Positions 7,862-14,889 of a stretch of DNA of 64,000 nt are shown here, one piece after another. This DNA comes from Cyclobacteriaceae bacterium (GTDB taxonomy: Bacteria; Bacteroidota; Bacteroidia; Cytophagales; Cyclobacteriaceae): assembly GCA_026129485.1 (NCBI GenBank), contig JAHCHY010000018.1, forward strand, positions 31,996 through 95,995, read 5' to 3'. The stretch's first letter is position 1, and every line of letters begins with the position of its first letter. Made by a program: the position numbers and the translations under genes. The notes under the pieces are model-generated. The model had not been told where the DNA came from. It was given only the letters and a program-made list of their open reading frames with translations, and did no database searches.

Positions 7862-9388
7862 TTAATGCTTAAAGTGCCTGATACCCGTAAACACCATAGC
7901 CATGTTGTGCTTATTGCAGAAGTCGATTGAGTCCTGATCTTTAATTGAACCTCCCGGTTGAATAACTGCCTCAATACCCTGCCCGTGGGCAATCTCCACA
8001 CAATCCGGGAACGGGAAGAATGCATCCGAAGCCATTACCGCGCCTTTCAGGCTAAACCCGAATGCCCCGGCTTTCTCAATAGCCTGCTTCAGCGCATCCA
8101 CGCGACTGGTTTGCCCTACACCGCTGGCCAGCAACTGGCCATTTACAGCCAGTATAATAGTATTGGATTTGGTATGCTTACAAATTTTGCTGGCAAAGAG
8201 CAACGCCTCCACTTCATCGGCAGTAGCCATGCGCTTGGTTACCGGCTTCAGGTCTTCTTTTGCATCGGTTTTCAGATCAAGGTCTTGTTCTATTACCCCG
8301 TTAAGCAAGCTCTTGAACTGGCGTGTAGCGGTTAGCGGTTGCTTTTGCGTTAAGATGATGCGGTTCTTTTTTGATTTGAGCAGATCAAGCGCAGCGGCAT
8401 CGTAACCCGGTGCAATTAAAATCTCAAAAAACAGCTTGTTGATTTCTTCGGCTGCCGCCAGATCAATAGTTTGGTTGGTGGCCAGCACACCGCCAAAAGC
8501 AGAAATAGTATCAGCCTGGAAGGCTTTGAGGTAAGCGGTTTTTACATCGGTTGCCGTAGCTACTCCGCAGGCATTGGTATGCTTGATAATCACAAATGCA
8601 GCTTCACCTTCAAACTCTTTTACCAAGCTAACAGCGGCATCTACATCCACTAAGTTGTTGTATGAAAGCTCTTTGCCGTTAAGCTGATCGAACAGATCGT
8701 TGAGGTTGCCATAGAATACACCTTGCTGGTGCGGGTTTTCGCCATAGCGTAACACCTTACCTTGCTGAATGCTTGCTTTGAAGCTGGGAAATTTTTGATC
8801 CCGGTTGAAATAGCTGAAGATAGCCGAGTCGTAGTGCGAGGTAACATCAAAGGCTTTGGCAGCAAAACGTTTGCGGTCGGCCAGGTCGGTCGAACCGTTT
8901 TTCGCGGTAAGCAATTCAAGTAATTCTTGGTATTGTGTACGGGCCGAAATGATCAGCACATCGTTGAAGTTTTTGGCTGCCCCGCGTATCAAAGAAATTC
9001 CGCCAATGTCAATCTTCTCGATAATATCTTCTTCGCTGCCGCCTTTGGCCACTGTTTCTTCAAACGGATAGAGGTCAACAATCACCAGGTCAACCGGGCC
9101 GATGTTGTATTCTTTGGCTTGCGCTACATCGCCTGCATTTTCGCGCCTGTAAAGAATGCCTCCGAAGATAGCGGGGTGCAGGGTTTTTACACGTCCCCCG
9201 AAAATAGAAGGGTAGTTGGTCAGCTTTTCAACAGGCACCACGGGGTAGCCCAGCTTTTCAATAAACTCCTGCGTACCCCCGGTAGAAACAAATTCTACTC
9301 CCTGTTTGCCCAGCAAATGAATGATTGGCTCAAGATTATCTTTATAGAAAACGGAAACAAGCGCGCGGGTTATTTTTACAGATGCCAT
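7862..9388 (-). CDS. purH: Bifunctional AICAR transformylase / IMP cyclohydrolase
   Basis: Catalyses the last two steps of de novo IMP synthesis. 508 residues from the ATG at 9388 (MASVKITRALVSVF). The longer open frame has 15 extra residues without family similarity. The N-terminal MGS-like cyclohydrolase domain (STGGTQEFIEKLGYPV) is followed by the transformylase domain with KHTNACGVA and the C-terminal AHGQGIEAVIQPGGSIKD motif. Length is normal. Co-directional with mreB; the purH-mreB neighbourhood is common in this phylum. purN lies 10 kb away on the same strand. Confidence 0.96.
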   Translation of the reverse strand: MASVKITRALVSVFYKDNLEPIIHLLGKQGVEFVSTGGTQEFIEKLGYPVVPVEKLTNYPSIFGGRVKTLHPAIFGGILYRRENAGDVAQAKEYNIGPVDLVIVDLYPFEETVAKGGSEEDIIEKIDIGGISLIRGAAKNFNDVLIISARTQYQELLELLTAKNGSTDLADRKRFAAKAFDVTSHYDSAIFSYFNRDQKFPSFKASIQQGKVLRYGENPHQQGVFYGNLNDLFDQLNGKELSYNNLVDVDAAVSLVKEFEGEAAFVIIKHTNACGVATATDVKTAYLKAFQADTISAFGGVLATNQTIDLAAAEEINKLFFEILIAPGYDAAALDLLKSKKNRIILTQKQPLTATRQFKSLLNGVIEQDLDLKTDAKEDLKPVTKRMATADEVEALLFASKICKHTKSNTIILAVNGQLLASGVGQTSRVDALKQAIEKAGAFGFSLKGAVMASDAFFPFPDCVEIAHGQGIEAVIQPGGSIKDQDSIDFCNKHNMAMVFTGIRHFKH

Positions 9389-9430
9389 GGTATTGAAAAT
9401 GAGGTGCAAAAATGCAGATAATACCGGTGG

Positions 9431-9458
9431 CACGCAAAGGCGCTAAGCACGCAAATAG
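9431..9458. repeat. Left flank repeat of the first GxxExxY gene
   Basis: Short-unit repeat in which CACGCAAA occurs twice (9431 and 9449), separated by GGCGCTAAG. It directly abuts the stop codon of the GxxExxY gene. A degenerate inverted counterpart (CTTAGC...CTTAGCGCC and TTTACGTG) lies on the other side of that gene at about 9915-9960, so the gene is bracketed by inverted copies. Confidence 0.6.
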
Positions 9459-9836
9459 CTATAGATTATTTACTATTCTTTGAATACCATCTTTTATCAA
9501 TGCCTCATTAAAATTAACGAGTAAACCAAGCTTCAGGCCCGTTAGCCTCAGGTAAGTAAGGAGTTGCTTTTGGTGAACAGGTGCAATCGTCTCTATGGAC
9601 TTTATTTCAATAATAGCCTTCCGGTCAACGATGAGGTCGGCTCTAAAACCTAACTCCATCTTATTCGATTTATAAATAACGGGCAACTCCTTTTGACGCT
9701 TAACGGGCAAGCCAGCTTGGACAAGTTCAAAATAAAGGCATTGTTCGTAAACAGATTCAAACAAACCCGGTCCGAGTTCACGGTGTATCTGAAAGCAAGC
9801 ATTTACTATAATTTTTGATAGTTCGTTCTCCGTCAT
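9459..9836 (-). CDS. GxxExxY protein (PD-(D/E)XK nuclease-like), first copy
   Basis: 125 residues. The family-defining GPGLFESVYE (GxxExxY) is at about residues 22-31. It is followed by a PD-(D/E)XK-like core: GFRADLIVD (Asp) and AIIEIKSIE (Glu-x-Lys), then the helix-strand HQKQLLTYLRLTGLKLGLLVNF. The fold suggests a nuclease, but the substrate is not established. No secretion signal. It lies between purH and a conserved hypothetical gene and is flanked by inverted short-unit repeats. A second member occurs at 36421-36828 with similar architecture and a different flanking repeat. It is probably part of a small dispersed genetic unit. Confidence 0.88.
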   Translation of the reverse strand: MTENELSKIIVNACFQIHRELGPGLFESVYEQCLYFELVQAGLPVKRQKELPVIYKSNKMELGFRADLIVDRKAIIEIKSIETIAPVHQKQLLTYLRLTGLKLGLLVNFNEALIKDGIQRIVNNL

Positions 9837-9908
9837 AGCTGTTTTACAAAAAATTTAGATTGTTTTATTATGGAAACCAGCGACTTGAATTTACATAATT
9901 TAAAACTT

Positions 9909-9960
9909 TTATTTCTTAGCGATCTTAGCGCCCCTGCCTACCGGCAGGCAGGTTTACGTG
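9909..9960. repeat. Right flank repeat of the first GxxExxY gene, interrupted by a palindrome
   Basis: Contains CTTAGC at 9915, CTTAGCGCC at 9924-9932 and TTTACGTG at 9953-9960. Read on the other strand this matches the GGCGCTAAG / CACG(C)AAA units of the left flank at 9431-9458. The 20-base palindrome at 9933-9952 splits it between the CGCC and TTT parts, as if inserted later. Confidence 0.5.
9933..9952. repeat. CCTGCC...GGCAGG palindromic repeat
   Basis: Near-perfect palindrome CCTGCCTACCGGCAGGCAGG: 7-base arms around an ACCGGC centre. A relative with the same outer arms but a GTCGCGA centre occurs at about 30175-30193 inside the surface protein gene. Read through, it would encode PAYRQAG on one strand and LPAGRQG on the other, strings I recognise as frequent artefacts in Bacteroidetes gene predictions, so it is probably a dispersed repeat family. 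Confidence 0.6.
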
Positions 9961-9965
9961 AAAAA

Positions 9966-10358
9966 ATGAAACTCTTCCTACAGATTGAATTAAGTAAATG
10001 GCAAGATACCGGTTATGAAAAGCCCTTGTTGAACTATGCCTCCGGCCTTTCGGCCGATGTGATCGGGGCAGAGCTGGATAATCAATCGGATGCGTCCATT
10101 GCCGATTTGGTAATACGCCTGTGCGACCAGGTGCAATCGGTTTTTGTTTTGGTACAGGCACAACCGCAGGAACCGTTAGGCGCCTCTTTAAAACTGATTA
10201 ACCATTTATTGCGATCGGAAAAAAAGATTCACAAAGTAGTGCTGCGCGGAGAGCATGAAGGTGTGCAGAAATTTTTTCAATCGTTAGCCACACGCTTCGT
10301 TAGCGAAACCGACATCGAAAAAATAAAAACAGAAATTAAGCAGTTTGCTTTAGCTTAG
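9966..10358 (+). CDS. Conserved hypothetical protein, 130 residues
   Basis: Start chosen at 9966 (MKLFLQIELSKW) because the upstream extension of the frame runs through the repeat and palindrome at 9909-9960 and has no protein-like character. Soluble, no signal peptide. An N-terminal strand and a central helical part (SIADLVIRLCDQVQSVFVLV) are followed by an alternating strand/helix region (KKIHKVVLRGEHEGVQKFF) and an acidic-basic C-terminal helix. I do not recognise the family. Its last nine bases overlap the 3' end of the convergent nitrilase gene. Confidence 0.7.
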   Translation: MKLFLQIELSKWQDTGYEKPLLNYASGLSADVIGAELDNQSDASIADLVIRLCDQVQSVFVLVQAQPQEPLGASLKLINHLLRSEKKIHKVVLRGEHEGVQKFFQSLATRFVSETDIEKIKTEIKQFALA

Positions 10359-11186
10359 GCCGCTCAGGAAATCACGCTCCTCAAGCGCTTCCGCTTCAAT
10401 GCTGAAATCATCAGCATCCATAAAAGCCGGAAACTTATCGCGGTAAGCCTGTAATGCATGGGCATTCAGCGACATGGTTTTTACTGCCTCCACATCTTCT
10501 ACTGAAAAAAAGGTATCGCCTTTGGGGCCGATAAAAGCCGAATTGCCGTTGTACTCTATACCATTTCCATCTAACCCCACGCGGTTTACACCTACCGTAT
10601 AGCTCAGGTTTTCGATCGCACGCGCTTTCAGCAGCGTTTCCCACGCGCTGATTCTTACTTTAGGCCAGTTGGCCACATACACCAGCAAATCGTACGATGG
10701 TTTTTTTAATGATGCATTCCATCTATTGCGGCTCCACACCGGGAAACGCAGGTCGTAACAAATAAGCGGGCAGATTCTCCAGCCTTTCCAGTGCCCGATC
10801 AGCAAACTCTCACCTTGCGCAAACACCTGTTGTTCTTCGGCCATCCGGAAAAGGTGGCGTTTATCGTATGTTTTAAAATTGCCACCGGGTTCCATCCACA
10901 ACATGCGGTTATAAAACCGGTCGTGTACGTTGGCAATAAAGCTTCCGAGGATCAACGCCCCGGTCTGGTCGGCCATTTGCCGCATCCACCGGGTGGTGCG
11001 CATGTTCATGTGCTCGGCCAGCTTGGGAGCACGCATGGTAAAGCCTGTAGTAAACATCTCAGGCAGTACAATCACATCCGTAGATTCGCCAATCTGCCAG
11101 ATTTTCTCCTCGAACATGGCCAGGTTAGCGCCAATATCTTCCCAGTGAAGATCAGATTGAATAATGGTGATTTTTAAGTCCTGCAT
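10350..11186 (-). CDS. Nitrilase-superfamily amidase, omega-amidase (YafV-like)
   Basis: 278 residues from MQDLKITIIQ. The upstream Met would add ten residues that do not fit. The catalytic triad is visible: Glu in VLPEMFTTGF, Lys in TYDKRHLFR and Cys in LICYDLRFP. The pattern after the lysine and cysteine is that of omega-amidases, which hydrolyse alpha-ketoglutaramate and alpha-ketosuccinamate. A glutamine/methionine-type transaminase gene lies 69 bases upstream on the same strand. Such transaminases release the keto-amides that omega-amidase removes, so the pair probably works together. Another C-N hydrolase specificity remains possible. Confidence 0.86.
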   Translation of the reverse strand: MQDLKITIIQSDLHWEDIGANLAMFEEKIWQIGESTDVIVLPEMFTTGFTMRAPKLAEHMNMRTTRWMRQMADQTGALILGSFIANVHDRFYNRMLWMEPGGNFKTYDKRHLFRMAEEQQVFAQGESLLIGHWKGWRICPLICYDLRFPVWSRNRWNASLKKPSYDLLVYVANWPKVRISAWETLLKARAIENLSYTVGVNRVGLDGNGIEYNGNSAFIGPKGDTFFSVEDVEAVKTMSLNAHALQAYRDKFPAFMDADDFSIEAEALEERDFLSGLS

Positions 11187-11255
11187 GGCCAATAATCGGG
11201 ACTGCAAAGAAAGCAATACGAGGTTAAATTCTGAACCCTTATTTTAACAAAAAGG

Positions 11256-12398
11256 CTAAAGTTTGCGCAAAATGGCTCCTGCCTGTGCGAGTGTTTCTTC
11301 ACCTTTTGCAAAACAAAAGCGTAAAAGCCGGTGATTATCACCATTCTGATAAAAGGCCGATACCGGGATGGGCGCCAGCTTTTTTTCTTTCGTCATCCAT
11401 TCGGCCATTTCTTTTTCCGGCAGCGTACCAACACCCTCATACGAAAGCAATTGAAAATAGCTGCCATAACAAGGCAGTGGCCTGAAAGAAGACCCTTTTA
11501 TTTCGTTCAGAAAATAATCGCGCTTGCGCTGATAGAAATCACCCAACTGTAAATAATGTGCCGGAGTAGCCAGGTATTCGGCCAAAGCCATTTGTACGGG
11601 TGTGTTTACACTGAAGGTAATGAACTGGTGGGCTTTGCGGATTTCCTGTGTGAAGTGTGCAGGCGCTACGGCATACCCTACTTTCCAGCCTGTGGCATGA
11701 AATGTTTTTCCAAATGAGAAAACAGCCACGCTGTGCTGCGCAAGACCCGGATATTTTAAAACGCTCTCGTGGGTTTCACCATCAAAAATAATGCGCTCAT
11801 ACACCTCATCGCTCAGCACAATAATATTATGCGCCTGCACAATTTTTTCCAGTTGCTTCAAATCCGCTTCGCGCAGGATGGAGCCGGTAGGGTTATGCGG
11901 AGTGTTAATAACAATGAGGCGCGTGCAGGGCGTAATAGCGTCTTTTACCTCCTGCCAGTCGATGGCAAAGTGTGGCGGCTTCAAACTAATATGTTTCGGC
12001 ACGCCACCATTCAGGCGAATGGATGGATCGTACGAATCGTAAGCCGGGTCGAACACAATTACCTCATCATCTTTTTGTACCAATGCCGCGATGGTAGAAA
12101 ACAGCGCTTCGGTGCCTCCGGCTGTAATGGTTATTTCCGTCTCAAAGTCAGTGGGTCGTTGATAGGTTTGCTTTACAACCTCGGCAATGGCTTTGCGCAA
12201 GGCCGGGGTACCTGCCATAGGTGCATATTGATTATGGCCTTCTTTCAGATATTTATAGATCAGGTCAACCAACTCCTGCGAAACCGGAAAATCAGGAAAG
12301 CCCTGCGACAGGTTAATAGCTCCATGCTCCAGCGCCATGCGCGACATTACCGTGAAGATGGAAGTGCCTACATCGGGAAGGCGGGAAGTGAGGTTCAA
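11256..12398 (-). CDS. PLP aminotransferase class I, methionine/kynurenine-type (YbdL-like)
   Basis: 380 residues, fold type I. Features: INLSQGFPDFP near the N-terminus, the substrate loop NQYAPMAGTPALR, TAGGTEALFS, NTPHNPTGS, LSDEVYERI, and the PLP-lysine motif SFGKTFHATGWKVGY (Lys at about residue 232). These match the KAT/methionine aminotransferase subgroup. YbdL transaminates the methionine keto-acid; the neighbouring omega-amidase would drain the keto-amide made when glutamine is the donor. The start at 12398 begins inside an AT-rich TTTTGAA-type intergenic repeat. Specificity beyond the subgroup cannot be read from sequence. Confidence 0.86.
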   Translation of the reverse strand: MNLTSRLPDVGTSIFTVMSRMALEHGAINLSQGFPDFPVSQELVDLIYKYLKEGHNQYAPMAGTPALRKAIAEVVKQTYQRPTDFETEITITAGGTEALFSTIAALVQKDDEVIVFDPAYDSYDPSIRLNGGVPKHISLKPPHFAIDWQEVKDAITPCTRLIVINTPHNPTGSILREADLKQLEKIVQAHNIIVLSDEVYERIIFDGETHESVLKYPGLAQHSVAVFSFGKTFHATGWKVGYAVAPAHFTQEIRKAHQFITFSVNTPVQMALAEYLATPAHYLQLGDFYQRKRDYFLNEIKGSSFRPLPCYGSYFQLLSYEGVGTLPEKEMAEWMTKEKKLAPIPVSAFYQNGDNHRLLRFCFAKGEETLAQAGAILRKL

Positions 12399-12428
12399 AA
12401 TTTTAAAATTCGGAATTCAAAATTCATT
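12399..12428. repeat. AT-rich AATTTTGAATT-type intergenic repeat
   Basis: Between def and the aminotransferase start lies a low-complexity run of TTTTAAAATTC / GGAATTCAAAATTC units. A similar run (ATTCAAAATTTAAAATTCAGG) is found at about 17821-17841 between hmgA and the next gene. The resemblance suggests a dispersed AT-rich spacer repeat; the function is unknown. Confidence 0.4.
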
Positions 12429-12983
12429 CTACTTCTTTAACGGTGCTGTAATCCGGTAATCTATATCCACATCGCCCTTGCTGATGTTGGCGAGCTTACC
12501 CTTCAGCAAACGCTTTTTAAGCGGGCTCAGGTAGTCAATAAACAGCTTGCCTTCTATGTGATCGTACTCGTGCTGAATGATGCGTGCTTTCATACCGTTA
12601 AACTCTTCTTCGTGTGCATTCCAGTCTTCGTCAAAATACTTCATGCGAATGGTTCCCTTACGAAAAACTTCTTCGCGGATGTTGGGAATGCTCAGGCAGC
12701 CTTCTTCAAAACCCCACTCCTCACCGGCTTCATCCAGTATAACGGGATTAATAAAAGCCATTTTAAAATCCGCCATGCCAGGCTCATCTTCCAGCGTGGT
12801 GCCATCCACCACAAACAGGCGAATGCTCTTGCCGATTTGCGGAGCAGCCAGGCCAATGCCGTTGGCTTCGTGCATGGTTTCAAACATATCGGCCACCAAC
12901 TGTTTTACGTCTGTTCCTTTTTCAATTTCAGAAGCGCGTTTGCGTAAAACCGCATCGCCATACATTACAATCGGGTAAATCAT
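12429..12983 (-). CDS. def: Peptide deformylase
   Basis: Removes the formyl group from N-terminal formyl-methionine of new proteins. 184 residues with the three metalloenzyme motifs: GIGLAAPQIG (residues about 42-51), EEGCLSIP with the metal-binding cysteine, and QHEYDHIEG with the two histidines and the catalytic glutamate. Length and motif spacing are normal. In Bacteroidetes def is often next to ruvX; here a secreted hypothetical gene on the opposite strand separates them. Confidence 0.97.
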   Translation of the reverse strand: MIYPIVMYGDAVLRKRASEIEKGTDVKQLVADMFETMHEANGIGLAAPQIGKSIRLFVVDGTTLEDEPGMADFKMAFINPVILDEAGEEWGFEEGCLSIPNIREEVFRKGTIRMKYFDEDWNAHEEEFNGMKARIIQHEYDHIEGKLFIDYLSPLKKRLLKGKLANISKGDVDIDYRITAPLKK

Positions 12984-13071
12984 CTGTTCAAACTAAATTG
13001 GAGTGCAAAAATAATGATATTATTTGGGCTATTTCGCCTGTGGTTCAGTCCGTTTGCGTATTTTGGAACCC

Positions 13072-13602
13072 ATGCGAATTACCCTTGTTATCCTGCTGAT
13101 CTTAACCGGCTATGTGGCCTCCGCCCGCCAGGTTGAAAAAGAGTTTATTAAAAACCTGAACGCCTTCTGCGGCAAGTCATTTGCCGGCAAAGCTGTTTTT
13201 CCTGAAGAAGAAAAAAATCCCTTTAAAGGGCAGGCTTTGAAAATAACTTTTTCTACCTGTACGGATAAAGAGGTTCGTATTCCCTTCCAGGTGGGCGAAG
13301 ATAAATCCAGAACGTGGGTGCTTACGCTGGACGAAAAAGGGTTGCTGCTGAAGCACGATCATCGCCACGAAGATGGCACGCCCGATAAGGTTACGATGTA
13401 CGGAGGTTATGCCAAAGCCGGGGGCAGTGCACTTGAACATGCATTTCCTGCCGATGCATACACGGCCGAGTTGATTCCTGCTGCTGCTACCAATGAGTGG
13501 AGCCTGGTTTTAAGCAAGGATAAAAAAACACTCAGCTACATATTGAAACGGGATGGCCAACTGCGCTTTCATGCCGATTTTGATTTGAGCAAGCCGCTAT
13601 AA
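13072..13602 (+). CDS. Secreted hypothetical protein
   Basis: 176 residues from MRITLVILLI (13072); earlier in-frame codons lie in the def/upstream spacer. Residues 1-18 are a signal peptide (hydrophobic LVILLILTGYVAS, cleavage near ASA-RQ). The mature part has two cysteines (NAFCGKSF and FSTCTDK), then a beta-rich domain with ...RTWVLTLDEKGLLLKHDHRHEDG, TMYGGYA and a final strand-rich segment. It is probably periplasmic. I recall similar unnamed secreted proteins in Bacteroidetes but no function. It is convergent with ruvX, 11 bases apart. Confidence 0.75.
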   Translation: MRITLVILLILTGYVASARQVEKEFIKNLNAFCGKSFAGKAVFPEEEKNPFKGQALKITFSTCTDKEVRIPFQVGEDKSRTWVLTLDEKGLLLKHDHRHEDGTPDKVTMYGGYAKAGGSALEHAFPADAYTAELIPAAATNEWSLVLSKDKKTLSYILKRDGQLRFHADFDLSKPL

Positions 13603-13613
13603 GGTTGTCAACC

Positions 13614-14033
13614 CTAACCCGGTTTACGCATCGTTAAAAAATCCTGCAGGATGAGCACCGCGCTTATCTTATCTACATTGCCTTTGGTTTGCCGGTCTTT
13701 CTTTTTCATGCCCCCGGCCAGCATAGCCTGCTGGGCAATAGAGGAGGTAAACCGCTCGTCTATCGTTGAAATGGGAATAGCCGGGAATGTTGCTTTAAAT
13801 TTTTCTACAAAGCTGCGCACAGCCGGAGTGGTTTCAGAATCGGTATTATTGAGCTTTTTGGGCAGGCCAATCACCACCTCCTCTACTTCTTCTTTTTGAA
13901 AATAGTTTTTCAGGTAAGTATGCAGCGTAGATGTTTCAACTGTATCTAATGCAGTGGCTATAATTTTAAGCGGATCGGTTACGGCCAAACCGGTGCGTTT
14001 GGTTCCGTAATCAATGGCCAGAAATCTTCCCAT
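13614..14033 (-). CDS. ruvX: Putative pre-16S rRNA nuclease / Holliday-junction resolvase YqgF (RuvX)
   Basis: 139 residues with an RNase H-like fold. The N-terminal MGRFLAIDYGTKRTGLAVTD holds the first catalytic Asp, EEVVIGLPKKLN the second conserved strand, and STIDERFTSSIAQ the Asp-Glu-Arg motif. The C-terminal KGNVDKISAVLILQDFL carries the final Asp. The family processes the 5' end of 16S rRNA; a junction-resolvase role is the older proposal. The start overlaps by one base (TAATG) the stop of the hemerythrin gene upstream, so the two are probably cotranscribed. Confidence 0.95.
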   Translation of the reverse strand: MGRFLAIDYGTKRTGLAVTDPLKIIATALDTVETSTLHTYLKNYFQKEEVEEVVIGLPKKLNNTDSETTPAVRSFVEKFKATFPAIPISTIDERFTSSIAQQAMLAGGMKKKDRQTKGNVDKISAVLILQDFLTMRKPG

Positions 14034-14788
14034 TAATTGAATTTTACCCGCTCAAAAAATTTCTTTTTCACCTGGTTTTCCAGGGCCATGGCTTTGGGAA
14101 AAAGAATTTCGTTTTCGACCCGTGCATGAACAATCAGGCTTTTTTCGAACTGCTTTAGCTCCGAATAGATAACCTTAACGTGCAACGGGGCATCAGCCGT
14201 AAGGAGATAGTCCTTGGTGATTTTGCGAATACCCTCCATCTCGTCATCATGCGCTTCGTGTTCCATAGCACATTTCTGCAACGAGCTTTTCTCCATCATA
14301 TAATACAACTGCGATGGATTGGCTTTACCCTGAACGGCTTTTTCCAGCAGGCCGATGTATTTGAACAAGGTATCTTCTTCTTCGTAGATGTGGTGAATAA
14401 AATCTTCGAGGAAAAGCGGGAACAAAATCTTCAAATCTTTTTCCACGTGGTCGTACTGCTTGTGGTTAGCTTTAAAGCTCTCAACCAGCCGGCCGATATA
14501 GGGCAGCTTATGCTTAACGAAAATAAAATGCGCATGCTTCAGGTACTCTATGATCAGGTCGAGCGGGTAGCTCATCAGGGGCAATTCCGATTCTGTGAAA
14601 TTTTCACCCGGTCTTTCGAGCTCCCGCACCACGGTATCTAAGCTCAACCCTTTTTCACGGCAAACCTGCTCCAGGGTATGCTCCGAGTATTCGTAAAAAC
14701 GAATGCCAAAATAGTACAGCACGTAGGCGCGCACGTTGTCCTGCTCCACCAATTCTGCTATACTCCGGCTTTTCAACTCAGTTTTCAA
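14033..14788 (-). CDS. Hemerythrin-domain protein related to ScdA/RIC iron-sulfur repair factors
   Basis: 251 residues. Residues about 8-52 resemble the DUF542/ScdA N-terminal domain (SIAELVEQDNVRAYVLYYFGIRFY...LEQVCREKGL), but the CC pair expected after FGI is replaced by YE. Residues about 80-235 form a hemerythrin-like four-helix domain with ligand candidates HAHFIFVKH, FIHHIYEEEDTLF, EHEAHDDEM and HARVENEILFP. RIC proteins repair nitrosatively damaged di-iron and Fe-S centres. With the cysteines missing, the role may instead be di-iron-based sensing or oxygen/NO handling. It is cotranscribed with ruvX. Confidence 0.82.
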   Translation of the reverse strand: MKTELKSRSIAELVEQDNVRAYVLYYFGIRFYEYSEHTLEQVCREKGLSLDTVVRELERPGENFTESELPLMSYPLDLIIEYLKHAHFIFVKHKLPYIGRLVESFKANHKQYDHVEKDLKILFPLFLEDFIHHIYEEEDTLFKYIGLLEKAVQGKANPSQLYYMMEKSSLQKCAMEHEAHDDEMEGIRKITKDYLLTADAPLHVKVIYSELKQFEKSLIVHARVENEILFPKAMALENQVKKKFFERVKFN

Positions 14789-14889
14789 TATTAATCTGTA
14801 AATATAGTAAAGTGGAATAGGTAAAATTTAACCCCTCAACAATTAATTTGCCGCTTCCGTTAAAGTAACTTTCGGGTAGCTAAATTATT

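Noticed and set aside
11769-12440. 223-codon plus-strand frame antisense to the aminotransferase
   Set aside because: Shadow of a well supported gene; no signal or domain.
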